The position numbers and the translations under genes were made by a program. Positions 9,458-17,993 of a stretch of DNA of 44,576 bases are shown here, piece after piece. Position 1 is the first letter of the stretch, and each line of letters opens with the position of its first letter. The notes under the pieces were generated by a model. That model saw nothing but the letters and a program-made list of their open reading frames with translations, was not told where the DNA came from and did no database searches. The stretch is from Methylococcales bacterium (GTDB lineage: Bacteria; Pseudomonadota; Gammaproteobacteria; Methylococcales; Methylomonadaceae). Where the stretch lies: positions 1 through 44,576 of the forward strand of contig JAPLRP010000009.1 of assembly GCA_026399095.1 (NCBI GenBank). Reading direction: 5' to 3'.

Positions 9458-10345
9458 ATGCGTATAACACTAACCTATATCAGTGTAATTTTACTATGGT
9501 CAACTACACCTTTAGCCATCAAATGGAGTGGAGAAGGCCCTGGCTTTCTCTTTGGTGTTACCTCACGTATGTCAATTGGTATGGTTTGCGTATTATTGGC
9601 ACTGACACTGACGCGACAACATTTGGCATGGCATCGAAAAGCATGCCTGACTTATATTGCAGTTGCGATACAAATATACGGATCAATGCTGGCAGTTTAT
9701 TGGGCTGCCCAATTCATACCTTCTGGCTGGATTTCGGTTATCTTCGGACTAACACCACTCCTGACCGCTTTATTAGCCGCAATATTTCTTGAAGAAAAAA
9801 GCCTTACGCTCGGCAAACTACTTTCTTATATATTAGGTGTTAGTGGCTTAGTAATTATGTTTGGATCAGCATTACAATTAGGCTTAAATGCAGTGCTGGG
9901 TATAAGTGGTGTATTAGTTTCTTCACTTTTGCAATCGTTTAGTTCGGTTTGGATAAAACGTATTGCAGCAAAACTACCTGCCTTATCACAAGTAACTGGA
10001 GGTTTGTTATTGGCGTTGCCTGCATACCTGCTAACTTGGGGGATAATAGATGGTCACTGGCCAACGTCATTAACAACCAGCAGCTTGGCGTCAATTATTT
10101 ATCTTGGCGTAATTGCAACCTCAATAGGATTCGTCCTGTATTACTATTTGCTCACACACCTACCTGCCACAAGGGTAGCGCTGATCTCACTGGTATCACC
10201 CCCACTTGCACTAATATTGGGGCATTTAGTTAACCAAGAACTACTCACTATAAAAGTTGTAATAGGTACATTATTTATACTCTCTGCATTGATTATGCAT
10301 GAATTTTTTGACCGCTTGACTCCTATAAAGTTAAGGCTTAAATAA
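9458..10345 (+). CDS. EamA/DMT-superfamily transporter
   Basis: A 295-residue inner-membrane protein with about ten hydrophobic helices in two EamA repeats: repeat 1 carries LLWSTTPLAIKWS and AVYWAAQFIPSGWISVIFGLTP, repeat 2 carries IIYLGVIATSIGFVLYYYLL and PPLALILG. Members export amino acids, metabolites or drugs, and substrate cannot be read from the sequence. It starts 50 bp after the histidine kinase and may be a downstream member of that transcript, suggesting but not proving control by the two-component system. Confidence 0.88.
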   Translation: MRITLTYISVILLWSTTPLAIKWSGEGPGFLFGVTSRMSIGMVCVLLALTLTRQHLAWHRKACLTYIAVAIQIYGSMLAVYWAAQFIPSGWISVIFGLTPLLTALLAAIFLEEKSLTLGKLLSYILGVSGLVIMFGSALQLGLNAVLGISGVLVSSLLQSFSSVWIKRIAAKLPALSQVTGGLLLALPAYLLTWGIIDGHWPTSLTTSSLASIIYLGVIATSIGFVLYYYLLTHLPATRVALISLVSPPLALILGHLVNQELLTIKVVIGTLFILSALIMHEFFDRLTPIKLRLK

Positions 10346-10414
10346 GTCACAATATCTAAAAAAAACATAGAAAAACTGTTAGATACAAAATAATGTAAAT
10401 TTAATCTATTTTTT

Positions 10415-10444
10415 TTGCCCAAGTTGTAATTTTAGTGCTACTAT
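10415..10444 (+). promoter_or_regulatory. Putative sigma-70 promoter of first cold-shock gene
   Basis: TTGCCC at 10415-10420 and TACTAT at 10439-10444 with an 18-bp spacer. Transcription would begin near 10451 and give a leader of roughly 88 nt before the cold-shock start, long enough for the structures described next. Confidence 0.45.
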
Positions 10445-10469
10445 TTAGGTGTAGTTAAAGTTTGAGTCG

Positions 10470-10523
10470 GCCTTGGTTTCATAAGGCTGGAATTTATAAA
10501 GCCAAAAATGTTGGCGTTTTTTT
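10470..10523 (+). promoter_or_regulatory. Structured cold-shock leader with attenuator-like hairpin
   Basis: Two hairpins lie in the leader. GCCTT (10470-10474) pairs with AAGGC (10483-10487). GCCAA (10501-10505) pairs with TTGGC (10511-10515) and is followed by GTTTTTTT, the form of a weak intrinsic terminator only 16 bp before the start codon. TTGG at 10473-10476 could pair instead with CCAA at 10502-10505, offering an alternative fold. This suggests conditional read-through, possibly temperature dependent; inferred only. Confidence 0.45.
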
Positions 10524-10538
10524 AGTTAAGAGTGTGAT

Positions 10539-10748
10539 ATGTCTGATCAAGTTGTAGGTACCGTTAAGTGGTTCAATGATGAAAAAGGTTTTGGATTTAT
10601 TGAACAAGAAGGTGGAAAAGATGTTTTTGTTCACCACAGCGCAATTAACGGCACCGGCCGCAAAACCTTGCGAGAAGGCCAAAAAGTTACTATGCAAGTA
10701 ACTCAAGGTCAAAAAGGACCGCAAGCTGAGAATGTAATACCAGCGTAA
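10539..10748 (+). CDS. CspA-family cold-shock protein (first copy)
   Basis: A 69-residue single cold-shock domain protein. RNP1 KGFGFIEQE and RNP2 VFVHHSAI are intact, and the N-terminus [11 protein letters not shown] is canonical. Such proteins bind single-stranded RNA/DNA and melt secondary structure in mRNA at low temperature or during growth transitions. A second family member lies at 37156-37356; the two share the core but differ around the aromatic patch ([10 protein letters not shown] here, [10 protein letters not shown] there). The leader is long and structured. A hairpin follows the stop. Confidence 0.95.
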   Translation: MSDQVVGTVKWFNDEKGFGFIEQEGGKDVFVHHSAINGTGRKTLREGQKVTMQVTQGQKGPQAENVIPA

Positions 10749-10761
10749 GATATTTATAAAT

Positions 10762-10793
10762 CGTCCTCCTAAATCAACTGATTTTTGAGGACG
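10762..10793 (+). terminator. Hairpin after cold-shock gene
   Basis: Outer stem CGTCCTC (10762-10768) with GAGGACG (10787-10793), inner stem AAATCA/TGATTT. It is a strong imperfect hairpin 13 bp after the stop but lacks a T-tract, so it may stabilise the mRNA 3' end rather than terminate by itself. Confidence 0.55.
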
Positions 10794-10972
10794 GCTCAAT
10801 GCCTCAGAAAAAATTAAATATTGGCATTATATTTATTGATAGTAACTGCTAGATTCGATTGCAGTTTGTATTAAAATTTAGCGCCTGTTAAAGCAATATA
10901 ATTGAGAGTGTTTATTTTGTTACGTTAATCATTAAGTAATTTGTTGCGAATGACAAATGTAAACCTGTTTGT

Positions 10973-12124
10973 TTAAATTTTAGCAATTGCCTTCCAGATA
11001 ACGAATTTTTTATTGGAAGCAATCACGTGATAATTCCCAAATAATCTATTAAGATACACATGATAGTTAAGGTGGCGATTGCCCACTATCCACAGCTCTC
11101 CTCCTGCTTTCAAAACCCGTCTTGATTGCTTAATCATACTGTTTGCAATCTGATCACCCACTGTATTCTGCTGATGAAAAGGTGGATTACAAAAAATAAA
11201 ATCTGCCGAAGCCGCTTCAAAGTCATTCAGTCCGTCGCCGACCTTAATAACAGCCTTACGCCCTTGACCAAAAGCACGACAAAAATTCTCTCTGGCTGAC
11301 TCTACCGCCATAAATGATTCATCTACAAAATAAATGATTGCTTCAGGATTTGTCTTGGCAGCCATTAAACCAAGCAACCCATTACCACACCCTAAATCAA
11401 TAATATTACAACTACCTTGAGTGGCAGGTAAGTGTTCAAGAAAAAATCGCGTGCCAATATCAAGGCTATCACGCGAAAAGACGTTCGCATGATTACTAAT
11501 TAAATATTCAGAGCCTTCAAGTTGATAGCATATTGGATAAGGTGTAACCGGTATAACCAATCCTGCATCAGGCGAGCAAAAAATGAGCCTTGCTTTTTTT
11601 CTCGCCAGCCCGGTTGTTGTAGGACCCACTAAACGCTCCAATAACTTCCAGATCGAAGCTGGCAATGATTTAATCATTCCCGCCAAAATTATTTGTGTTG
11701 AAGGGCGTAAATGCGGATGTAACCTTATAAGCTGATCTTCCAATAAAGCTAATGTCTTTGGTGCTTTAATTAGAATACTATCAAAAGGACCATTTAAAAT
11801 ATCAAGACTATTTATTAGCTTGACACCGTCCTCTGGCAATCCATTTTCAATCAGATTTAAGCGGGTAGCCTGCTGAGAAAGATAAGAATCAGATACCGCT
11901 TGAGGTCTGTATTTACTCAGCGCAACGGCTAAAGCCCCAAAATTATCATTAAGTATCAAAATACGGGTATCTGCAGGATGCTCATTTTGCTCTGCAAAAT
12001 AATCAAGTAAATACTCATCAGCAGCGTCCCAAGCTCGTAAAAGCTCTAATGATCGCTTTGGAAGGCGATTCAACTGAAACTCACCTTGAGCAACCTTTAA
12101 AACATTCTCCGTTTTAACTATCAT
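10973..12124 (-). CDS. rlmG: 23S rRNA (guanine-1835-N2)-methyltransferase RlmG
   Basis: 383 residues, the same length class as the E. coli enzyme (378). It has the duplicated methyltransferase architecture of RlmG/RsmC: a degenerate N-terminal domain (LRAWDAADEYLL, LILNDNFGAL, IKAPKTLALLEDQL) and a catalytic C-terminal domain with SAM motif IIDLGCGNGLLGL, acidic VDES and the CNPPFHQQ motif of guanine-N2 methyltransferases. The linking NHANVFSRDSLDIGTRFFLEHLP stretch is close to E. coli RlmG, which favours RlmG over RsmC. It modifies G1835 in helix 67-74 of the large subunit rRNA. It follows efpL by 23 bp on the same strand, so two translation-linked genes share a likely transcript. Confidence 0.93.
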   Translation of the reverse strand: MIVKTENVLKVAQGEFQLNRLPKRSLELLRAWDAADEYLLDYFAEQNEHPADTRILILNDNFGALAVALSKYRPQAVSDSYLSQQATRLNLIENGLPEDGVKLINSLDILNGPFDSILIKAPKTLALLEDQLIRLHPHLRPSTQIILAGMIKSLPASIWKLLERLVGPTTTGLARKKARLIFCSPDAGLVIPVTPYPICYQLEGSEYLISNHANVFSRDSLDIGTRFFLEHLPATQGSCNIIDLGCGNGLLGLMAAKTNPEAIIYFVDESFMAVESARENFCRAFGQGRKAVIKVGDGLNDFEAASADFIFCNPPFHQQNTVGDQIANSMIKQSRRVLKAGGELWIVGNRHLNYHVYLNRLFGNYHVIASNKKFVIWKAIAKI

Positions 12125-12147
12125 TGATTGTCAAACTCAAGAATATT

Positions 12148-12714
12148 TTAAGCGCGTGACATAAATTTTCCACTTTCAGTATTAACCTTAATCAATTCTT
12201 CAGTCTCAAGATATTCAGGCACTTGAACCTCGACACCGGTAACCAATTTAGCCGTCTTGGTGCGACCTGATGCCGTAGCACCTTTTATAGAAGGCGCTGT
12301 TTCTACAATTGCTAGAACGACAGAACTGGGTAACTCAATACCAAATATTTCATCATCTATTAATAAAGCCACGATACCTTCCAATCCTTCAGTTAAATAG
12401 TTAACTTGGTCGTCCAGATCCGCTCGGCTTAAACTGTACTGAGTATAATCTTCCATATTCATGAAAATAAAATTATCCCCATCGATATATGAAAACTGTA
12501 CCTTGGCCCTTACCAGATCAGTATCTTTATAAAAATCATCACCTTTTAAAGACTCATCCAGTTTTTGGCCGGTTTTAAGATTTGTAAAACGAATTTTATA
12601 TAATGTGGATGCACCCCGCGATGAAGGACTTTTTGCATCAACCTGCTTAACAACATGGGGCACGCCATTAATCTCGACAACCATTCCCCGCTTTAAATCA
12701 CTCGCTTTTGCCAC
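12148..12714 (-). CDS. efpL: Elongation factor P-like protein EfpL (YeiP)
   Basis: A 188-residue three-domain EF-P paralogue. Domain I: MAKASDLKRGMVVEINGVPH with the tip loop SPSSRGAS. Arg33 occupies the place of the modified lysine/arginine of EF-P, as in the YeiP subgroup. Domain II: FSYIDGDNFIFMNMEDYTQY. Domain III: IVETAPSIKGATASGRTKTA and VPEYLETEELI, the latter distinguishing YeiP from true EF-P. EF-P family proteins relieve ribosome stalling at polyproline; EfpL is reported to act on a partly distinct set of motifs. No epmA/epmB/earP modification gene is nearby. A classical efp is expected elsewhere. Confidence 0.92.
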   Translation of the reverse strand: MAKASDLKRGMVVEINGVPHVVKQVDAKSPSSRGASTLYKIRFTNLKTGQKLDESLKGDDFYKDTDLVRAKVQFSYIDGDNFIFMNMEDYTQYSLSRADLDDQVNYLTEGLEGIVALLIDDEIFGIELPSSVVLAIVETAPSIKGATASGRTKTAKLVTGVEVQVPEYLETEELIKVNTESGKFMSRA

Positions 12715-13101
12715 AAAATTACCTCTATCTATTAAATTATGCTACCCACATTAATAGCAAATTTCCGTCTCTATTGGATCATAGTGGCCATCATCATTAA
12801 TATAATCATTAAAAATTTAAGCAGGCACTAAGATCGTCTTTCCGCATGGACTACCGGAATCCAGATGTCATGGATGGCATTCGAAAGCCAATTATCACAA
12901 TGATTTATCTGTGCAATATTGATATAAGTTCTCTATTGTCGATGATTACATCCCTGTATTCTGGATCCCGACAGCCCCTATTTTATATCTTACGCCCGAC
13001 ATAAATTGATCCAGCAATCTCAATATACAATCGACTTAACGACTCATTATAACGTAGTTAGTCTATTGCAACCGGTGTGTAAAATTTTATAACTTTAATT
13101 A
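12715..13101. other. Non-coding spacer with diverged inverted repeat
   Basis: No coding frame is convincing. It contains CGGAATCCAGA at 12855-12865 and its near reverse complement TCTGGATCCCG at 12960-12970 (one mismatch in 11), about 95 bp apart. These could be the ends of a small palindromic or MITE-like element. The spacer also must hold the efpL promoter near its left end. Confidence 0.5.
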
Positions 13102-13443
13102 TTAATTAAAACGCCAAGCACTTCCGTGTGCTTGGTTAGAGTTGCTTTGCAAAATAAAATCTGCTTTAGCCAGGTTAGTACCGCCCACCAACGTAATAGA
13201 CAGTACAAATTCCGCTACTTTGTCACCATTAGTATCACCAGAAAGCACACCCTTTCTGAAAGGGAATTCACCGACTTTACCATGAAAAGTCAATGAGTTT
13301 GTCTACGTAGTAAAAAAGGCTTGATCACTACTCTTTTTAGAATTGGCATCAATACCAGACAAATCGATATTATCCTGCTTATGCGTAAAGTCGGTGATTA
13401 AATCACGAGACGCACCTTTGCCAAGTTCAAGGCTGGTTGAAAC
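13102..13443 (-). pseudogene. Decayed serralysin/RTX C-terminal fragment
   Basis: Read on the minus strand from just after a stop at 13444-13446, the frame gives VSTSLELGKGASRDLITDFT, then KQDNIDLSGIDAN, an in-frame TAG at 13305-13303, and then LTFHGKVGEF, SGDTNGDKVAEF and LVGGTNLAKADFIL. These are the hallmark elements of the M10 serralysin/RTX C-terminal domain (the beta-roll end plus the DxNGDxxADF calcium segment) found at the end of type I-secreted proteins. The coding upstream (repeat array and effector part) is absent and the remaining frame is broken by the stop. The stretch from TTG 13293 could still be read as a 63-residue peptide but has no function on its own. Confidence 0.75.
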
Positions 13444-14162
13444 TCAGTAAGGCATAAGAGGATGTCGTAGCCGACCATCCCCAACTTTTTTAAAAAAGTG
13501 GTGTTTAAACCATGACCTTTGTACAACTTTAGCTATTAATTTTACAGTCAAGATGTTTGCCCCAAACCTCGTCAAACAGACTGATGATGCGATTTTTCTG
13601 ACTGTACCCGCTTTTGTTACCTTATCCAGTACTTGGCGCTTAGGGTGCTGCGTTATTCGGCGAGCTGAAACTGATAATTTAAACACTGCCAAGCAGTTTG
13701 CTGGCTTACCTTGGCCTAATAACCGCTCATTTTAGCCCGACAAAAAAGGTGGCGGCGATACACGCACTTTTTAGCTTGGTCGCCCGCTCCATTATGCTTT
13801 TATACGCTCTACTTGTGTTTATGCTCAGAGGTTTTGTGTTGATGCACTACCTGTTAATACGCTCCTTATATACCACGGCGTATACACAGCGACAGCCTGG
13901 TTCGACACCGCGCCCCTTTATGTCAACGCAAGGACTGTTTGGCGTGACACGATGAACCTTTATGTAAACGTAAGATACTCAAATGTCATCCCTATATAAA
14001 CGGTTGTTAACACACTGACTTGCAACAATACTTAACCCACCCAGCGGTGTGTTACAAACTCGGCGGCGAGCGCTTCGTTTTTTAACAATCCAACAAGTAA
14101 GCATCGTACAACTGATGCCTGCTTAAAATTTCTTAACGGGCTTTGCTTTTTTGGCTTGTTGC
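13444..14162. other. Gene-poor remnant region
   Basis: About 720 bp with only short, overlapping frames on both strands whose composition looks like read-through of non-coding DNA. It includes a loosely repeated segment (CCTTTATGTCAACGCAAG near 13916 and CCTTTATGTAAACGTAAG near 13957) and an imperfect hairpin around 14097-14127. It probably represents debris beside the lost RTX gene. I see no intact gene. Confidence 0.5.
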
Positions 14163-14915
14163 CTACTTATTATTACCGTACAAAACATAATTGACCGAGA
14201 TAATCACTGAATCGGCCATCTGGATATTGCTGTCGGCTTTACTTGGCGTAAAGCGCCATTTTTTTAGCGCTTTAGTCGCTGATTCATCCAACATTTTATG
14301 GCCGCTGCTGTGTAAAACTTCAACGCCTTTACTTTCCCCTTGAGCAGACACTTTTATCCTGATGACTGCCGTACCTTGATAGCCTAAAAAAATAGCCATC
14401 TCTGGGTATTCGGGACTGGGATTATGACTATCGCTGGCCGGGAAGTTATCTTTGGCCGAACTACTGCCTGGCGGCATCATCATAGCGGAAGAAACTGTCT
14501 GGGCTGTTTGTTGGTCAGGTTGATATTGAACACTTTTACTCACCACTTTGGCGGAGCGGGATTTAAGCAAGTGCTCAATATCGACCACATCGGGCAATTT
14601 TTCTTTTGCAGAAGGTATTTTATTGGCTTTAGGTTTTTCTATTGGTTTTGGTTCAGACTTAGGTTGAGATTTTGCAGATGATGGCGCTATGCTTGCTTTA
14701 CGGCCGTTTTTGCCGATCAAACTAACTTCCAGCTTAAACGGTGCCGGTATACTCTCTTTCTTGAGTAAATCCATCGACTGCGTCAGCCATCTATATCCCA
14801 TAAGATGCAACAAAAGCACCAAAATGGCAAGCAGCAGCAACATCTCGGTAGAGCGCTTTTTTGCTTTTTGTTTGGTATTTTTATCTGTCGTTATTGTTAG
14901 CCGTCTTTTTTTCAA
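14163..14915 (-). CDS. TonB-family energy transducer-like protein
   Basis: 250 residues. A basic N-terminus precedes one transmembrane helix (about residues 24-40, MLLLLAILVLLLHLMGY). A long Pro/Lys/Ser-rich periplasmic spacer (about 70-150) follows, then a C-terminal TonB domain with SPEYPEMAIFLGYQGTAVIR, VLHSSGHKMLDESATKALKKW and RFTP. TonB proteins couple the proton-motive force through ExbB/ExbD to outer-membrane receptors. The first TM lacks a clear SxxxH motif, and no exbB/exbD or receptor is adjacent, so partner and substrate are unknown. The start is TTG at 14915 with CAGGA upstream. It lies 31 bp after the gluQ stop. Confidence 0.82.
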   Translation of the reverse strand: MKKRRLTITTDKNTKQKAKKRSTEMLLLLAILVLLLHLMGYRWLTQSMDLLKKESIPAPFKLEVSLIGKNGRKASIAPSSAKSQPKSEPKPIEKPKANKIPSAKEKLPDVVDIEHLLKSRSAKVVSKSVQYQPDQQTAQTVSSAMMMPPGSSSAKDNFPASDSHNPSPEYPEMAIFLGYQGTAVIRIKVSAQGESKGVEVLHSSGHKMLDESATKALKKWRFTPSKADSNIQMADSVIISVNYVLYGNNK

Positions 14916-14946
14916 TCTTGTAAATCCTGAGTGCCATTTTTTTTCA

Positions 14947-15831
14947 TCAAAACGCCTGCTTAACCGGACTAATTTCTCTACAATTTTTTAACGGTTCTGG
15001 ATTCCAATGAGCTATCCCCCAGTTAAGTAACTCATTAACCGATGCCTGTTTAAGTTCAAGTGCTGGATTTTGCTTTAAAGCTGTTAACAGTTCAAAAATT
15101 AGCGCATTAGGTTTTTTTATATCAACGGCTGTTGCGAGCGTTTGTTTACTAAGCTTATAGCCTTGCTTGTCAATAATAATGGGGACATGCATATAGGCCG
15201 GGGTATCAAAGCCCAGAATATGCTGAAGGTAGATTTGCCGTGGCGTTGAAGCGAGTAAATCGTAGCCTCGCACGACATGATTAATCTGCTGTTGGTTATC
15301 ATCGATCACCACCGCAAATTGATAGGCAATAAACTGGTCTTTTCTTTTTAAAATAAAATCGCCCTGTTCGGCAAGATTATAGACTGTTAAGCCCTGTAAC
15401 CCATCGTTAAACGATATAACCCTGCTATCCGTTTTAAGACGATAGGAATAAGGGCTTTGGGGTAAGGTCTGTTTATTGCGACAAGTACCTGAATAAACAG
15501 TGGTCAGGGTTTTTCGGCTGCAGGTGCAGGGGTAAATGAGCTGCTCTTTAAGCAAGTTATCAAGTACTTGATGATAAATGTCAACCGCTTGGCTTTGATA
15601 GGCAACATGATTATCCCAATGCAGACCAAAGGTCTCCAGTGTTGTTAAGATGTTGTCAGCGGCGCCTTTTATGTTGCGAGGCGTATCGAGATCATCAATA
15701 CGCAACAACCACAAACCCTGTTTTGATCGGGCCTGTAAAAAGCTGGCGAGTGCGGTATAAAGCGATCCAAAATGTAAGGGGCCGGTAGGCGAAGGAGCAA
15801 ACCGGCCAATATAGGCTTGTTTATCGGGCAC
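14947..15831 (-). CDS. gluQ: Glutamyl-Q tRNA(Asp) synthetase
   Basis: A 294-residue truncated GluRS paralogue. It activates glutamate and attaches it to queuosine at position 34 of tRNA-Asp. Visible: RFAPSPTGPLHFGSL (HIGH-like), LLRIDDLDTPR, zinc ligands in CTCSRKTLTTVYSGTC, VVRGYDLLASTPRQIYLQ and the KMSKS-equivalent YKLSKQ. The anticodon-binding domain of full GluRS is absent, as expected. It lies 11 bp downstream of dksA; the dksA-gluQ pair is widely conserved in gammaproteobacteria. Confidence 0.96.
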   Translation of the reverse strand: MPDKQAYIGRFAPSPTGPLHFGSLYTALASFLQARSKQGLWLLRIDDLDTPRNIKGAADNILTTLETFGLHWDNHVAYQSQAVDIYHQVLDNLLKEQLIYPCTCSRKTLTTVYSGTCRNKQTLPQSPYSYRLKTDSRVISFNDGLQGLTVYNLAEQGDFILKRKDQFIAYQFAVVIDDNQQQINHVVRGYDLLASTPRQIYLQHILGFDTPAYMHVPIIIDKQGYKLSKQTLATAVDIKKPNALIFELLTALKQNPALELKQASVNELLNWGIAHWNPEPLKNCREISPVKQAF

Positions 15832-15842
15832 GATAAACTATT

Positions 15843-16277
15843 TTAGCCCATTTGTTTTTCCCTAATTTCATCCAGTGTTTTACAGTCAATACATAAGCTG
15901 GCTGTTGGTCTGGCTTCTAAACGACGTATGCCTATTTCGATGCCACAGGCCTCGCAAAAACCATAATCGCCGGATTCAATTTCTTTAAGTGACTCATCAA
16001 TTTTCTTGATCAGTTTACGCTCACGGTCACGTGTTCTTAGTTCCAGACTGAATTCTGATTCTTGAGTCGCCCGGTCATTAGGGTCAGGAAAATTAGCAGC
16101 ATCATCCTGCATGTGGTGCACGGTACGATCCACTTCGTGCATTAACTCGGCTTTCCAATTGTTAAGAATAGTCTCAAAATGTTTCAATTGAGCCTGACTC
16201 ATATATTCTTCACCATCAACTTCAACATAAGGCTGAAAACTGAATGGTGATGCAGGGGTTTTAGTACTATCGGTCAT
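15843..16277 (-). CDS. dksA: RNA polymerase-binding transcription factor DksA
   Basis: 144 residues. A coiled-coil (about 35-110) carries the tip motif [11 protein letters not shown] with the two aspartates that reach into the RNA polymerase secondary channel. A four-cysteine zinc finger (CEACG ... CIDCK) follows. DksA works with ppGpp to repress rRNA promoters and activate amino-acid genes. The N-terminal helix [21 protein letters not shown] is canonical. Transcribed divergently from the aminotransferase, 78 bp away, and upstream of gluQ in a probable operon. Confidence 0.96.
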   Translation of the reverse strand: MTDSTKTPASPFSFQPYVEVDGEEYMSQAQLKHFETILNNWKAELMHEVDRTVHHMQDDAANFPDPNDRATQESEFSLELRTRDRERKLIKKIDESLKEIESGDYGFCEACGIEIGIRRLEARPTASLCIDCKTLDEIREKQMG

Positions 16278-16355
16278 CCATTAACTCCTATAGACAGGAT
16301 AAATAAAACTGCGCATTTTTAGCAGAATAACGCCCATTAAGCAAGCTTTATTGAT

Positions 16356-17567
16356 ATGATTGCTGTTTTTATTATGAGCACCACTGTTATGCGCAAACGA
16401 CTGGCAGAGCGAAATTCAGAAATATCTTCGTTCCATGTTATGGAATTACTCCGTCGAGCCAAACAATTAGAAGCTCAAGGGCGCGATATTATTCACATGG
16501 AAATTGGTGAGCCCGACTTTCCAACACCGCCAACCGTTATTGATGCAGCGATTAAACATCTTCAGACGGGCCAAGTTAAATATACGCCTGCGGCCGGTTT
16601 GCCTGAATTACAACACAAGATAGCTGACTTTTACCAAAATCGCTATAAAGTAACAATAAATCATCAACGCATTTTTGTAACACCTGGCGCTTCTGGGGCG
16701 TTTTTATTGGCTTTTGGGGTCACCCTTAATCCGAATGAAGAACTATTGATGGCAGACCCCTGCTATCCCTGTAATAGCAACTTTGCGACTTTGTTTGGCG
16801 GCAAAAGCAAACTTATCGCTGTTGATGCCAGCACCCGCTTCCAATTAACGGCGCAACAAATTACAGCCAATTGGACGCCAAGCACTAAAGGCGCTTTGAT
16901 TGCCTCTCCTTCAAACCCTACCGGGACGTTAATTAGCCCTGAAGAATTTAAAAAAACCATAGATACCGTTAATAATTTGGGCGGCTGTTTTTATTCCGAT
17001 GAAATTTATCATGGACTGGTTTACGATACGACTGCGAAAACTGCACTGGTCTATAGCGATGATGTCTTTGTGATTAACAGCTTTTCGAAATACTTTGGCA
17101 TGACCGGATGGCGTATTGGTTGGCTAATTGTACCCGAAGAATTTATTGAAGCCGCTGAAAAATTAGCCCAAAATATTTACATTGCTACGTCTACACAATC
17201 ACAATACGCTGCTTTGGCAGCTTTTGATGAAAATACACTTTTAGAACTTGAAAACAGGCGTGCAGAATTTGCCGCCAGACGTGACTTTCTTTATGATAGC
17301 CTAATAGGATTGGGTTTTGAAATACCGATTAAACCGGAAGGTGCTTTTTATATTTATGCCAATTGTAAAAAGTTTACTGATGACAGCCATCAATTTGCAC
17401 TGAATTTTCTGGAAGCCGAAGGGGTTGCTATTACACCGGGCATTGATTTTGGCAGACATGAAGCTCATCATACCCTACGCTTTGCTTACACTACTTCTAT
17501 CGCTAAAATGGCTATAGCCATGGAGCGCTTGGAACGATTTATTAAAAAAGGATACCTATGCCTGTAA
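16356..17567 (+). CDS. Class I/II PLP-dependent aminotransferase
   Basis: 403 residues in fold-type I. HMEIGEPDFPTPP near the N-terminus, VTPGASGAFLLAF, ASPSNPTGTLISPEEF, YSDEIYHGLVYD, and the PLP lysine in NSFSKYFGMTGWRIGW; the substrate carboxylate arginine is in TLRFAYTT. It resembles aspartate/alanine-type transaminases, but substrate cannot be assigned. Starts at 16356, 16374 and 16389 are all in frame; none has a strong ribosome site, and 16389 (MRKRLAERN) fits family N-termini best. The gene overlaps the following rhodanese gene by 10 bp, so they are translationally coupled. Confidence 0.9.
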   Translation: MIAVFIMSTTVMRKRLAERNSEISSFHVMELLRRAKQLEAQGRDIIHMEIGEPDFPTPPTVIDAAIKHLQTGQVKYTPAAGLPELQHKIADFYQNRYKVTINHQRIFVTPGASGAFLLAFGVTLNPNEELLMADPCYPCNSNFATLFGGKSKLIAVDASTRFQLTAQQITANWTPSTKGALIASPSNPTGTLISPEEFKKTIDTVNNLGGCFYSDEIYHGLVYDTTAKTALVYSDDVFVINSFSKYFGMTGWRIGWLIVPEEFIEAAEKLAQNIYIATSTQSQYAALAAFDENTLLELENRRAEFAARRDFLYDSLIGLGFEIPIKPEGAFYIYANCKKFTDDSHQFALNFLEAEGVAITPGIDFGRHEAHHTLRFAYTTSIAKMAIAMERLERFIKKGYLCL

Positions 17568-17881
17568 AACAACTATCAGCATTAGCGCTAAATAACAAAA
17601 TCCAGCAAAAAGAAAAATTGTTTTTACTGGATGTAAGAGAGCAAAGTGAATTTCAATACACACATATTGCAAACAGTGTATTAATCCCTCTCAACCAAAT
17701 CCCAAACCGCTTGGGTGAACTCAGCCCGGAAGACGAGATAATTGTCATTTGTCATCATGGAATGCGGAGCCAACAGGCGGCTAATTTTCTGGCACAATCC
17801 GGTTACAAAAATGTTGCCAATCTGATTGGTGGAATTGACGCATGGTCTTGCAATTGTGACAGTTCGTTGCTGCGCTATTAG
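17558..17881 (+). CDS. Rhodanese-like sulfurtransferase domain protein
   Basis: A 107-residue single rhodanese domain. LLDVREQSEFQYTHI, a short N-lip, the active-site loop CHHGMRS carrying the sulfur-accepting cysteine, and NLIGGIDAWS are all present, and length matches GlpE-like stand-alone rhodaneses. The C-terminal CNCDSSLLRY tail adds two cysteines. Start overlaps the aminotransferase end, with AAAAAGGA upstream as ribosome site. Sulfur donor and acceptor are unknown. Confidence 0.92.
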   Translation: MPVKQLSALALNNKIQQKEKLFLLDVREQSEFQYTHIANSVLIPLNQIPNRLGELSPEDEIIVICHHGMRSQQAANFLAQSGYKNVANLIGGIDAWSCNCDSSLLRY

Positions 17882-17993
17882 CACTAAAGAAAGTCCCGAT
17901 GCGCTGTAAAATCTAGCACAGAAAAAAATATACTTTTTGTAAGGAAATAGCTATATGATGGCTAACTATAATAACATTTAAGAGGATTAAACT

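Noticed and set aside
13698-13955. An 85-codon plus-strand frame in the gene-poor stretch
   Set aside because: No ribosome site, no recognisable family, composition looks like translated non-coding DNA, and it overlaps other short frames equally weak.
13444-14162. Possible integron attC-like sites or toxin-antitoxin remnant
   Set aside because: No matching pair of RYYYAAC/GTTRRRY core sites and no recognisable toxin or antitoxin motif.
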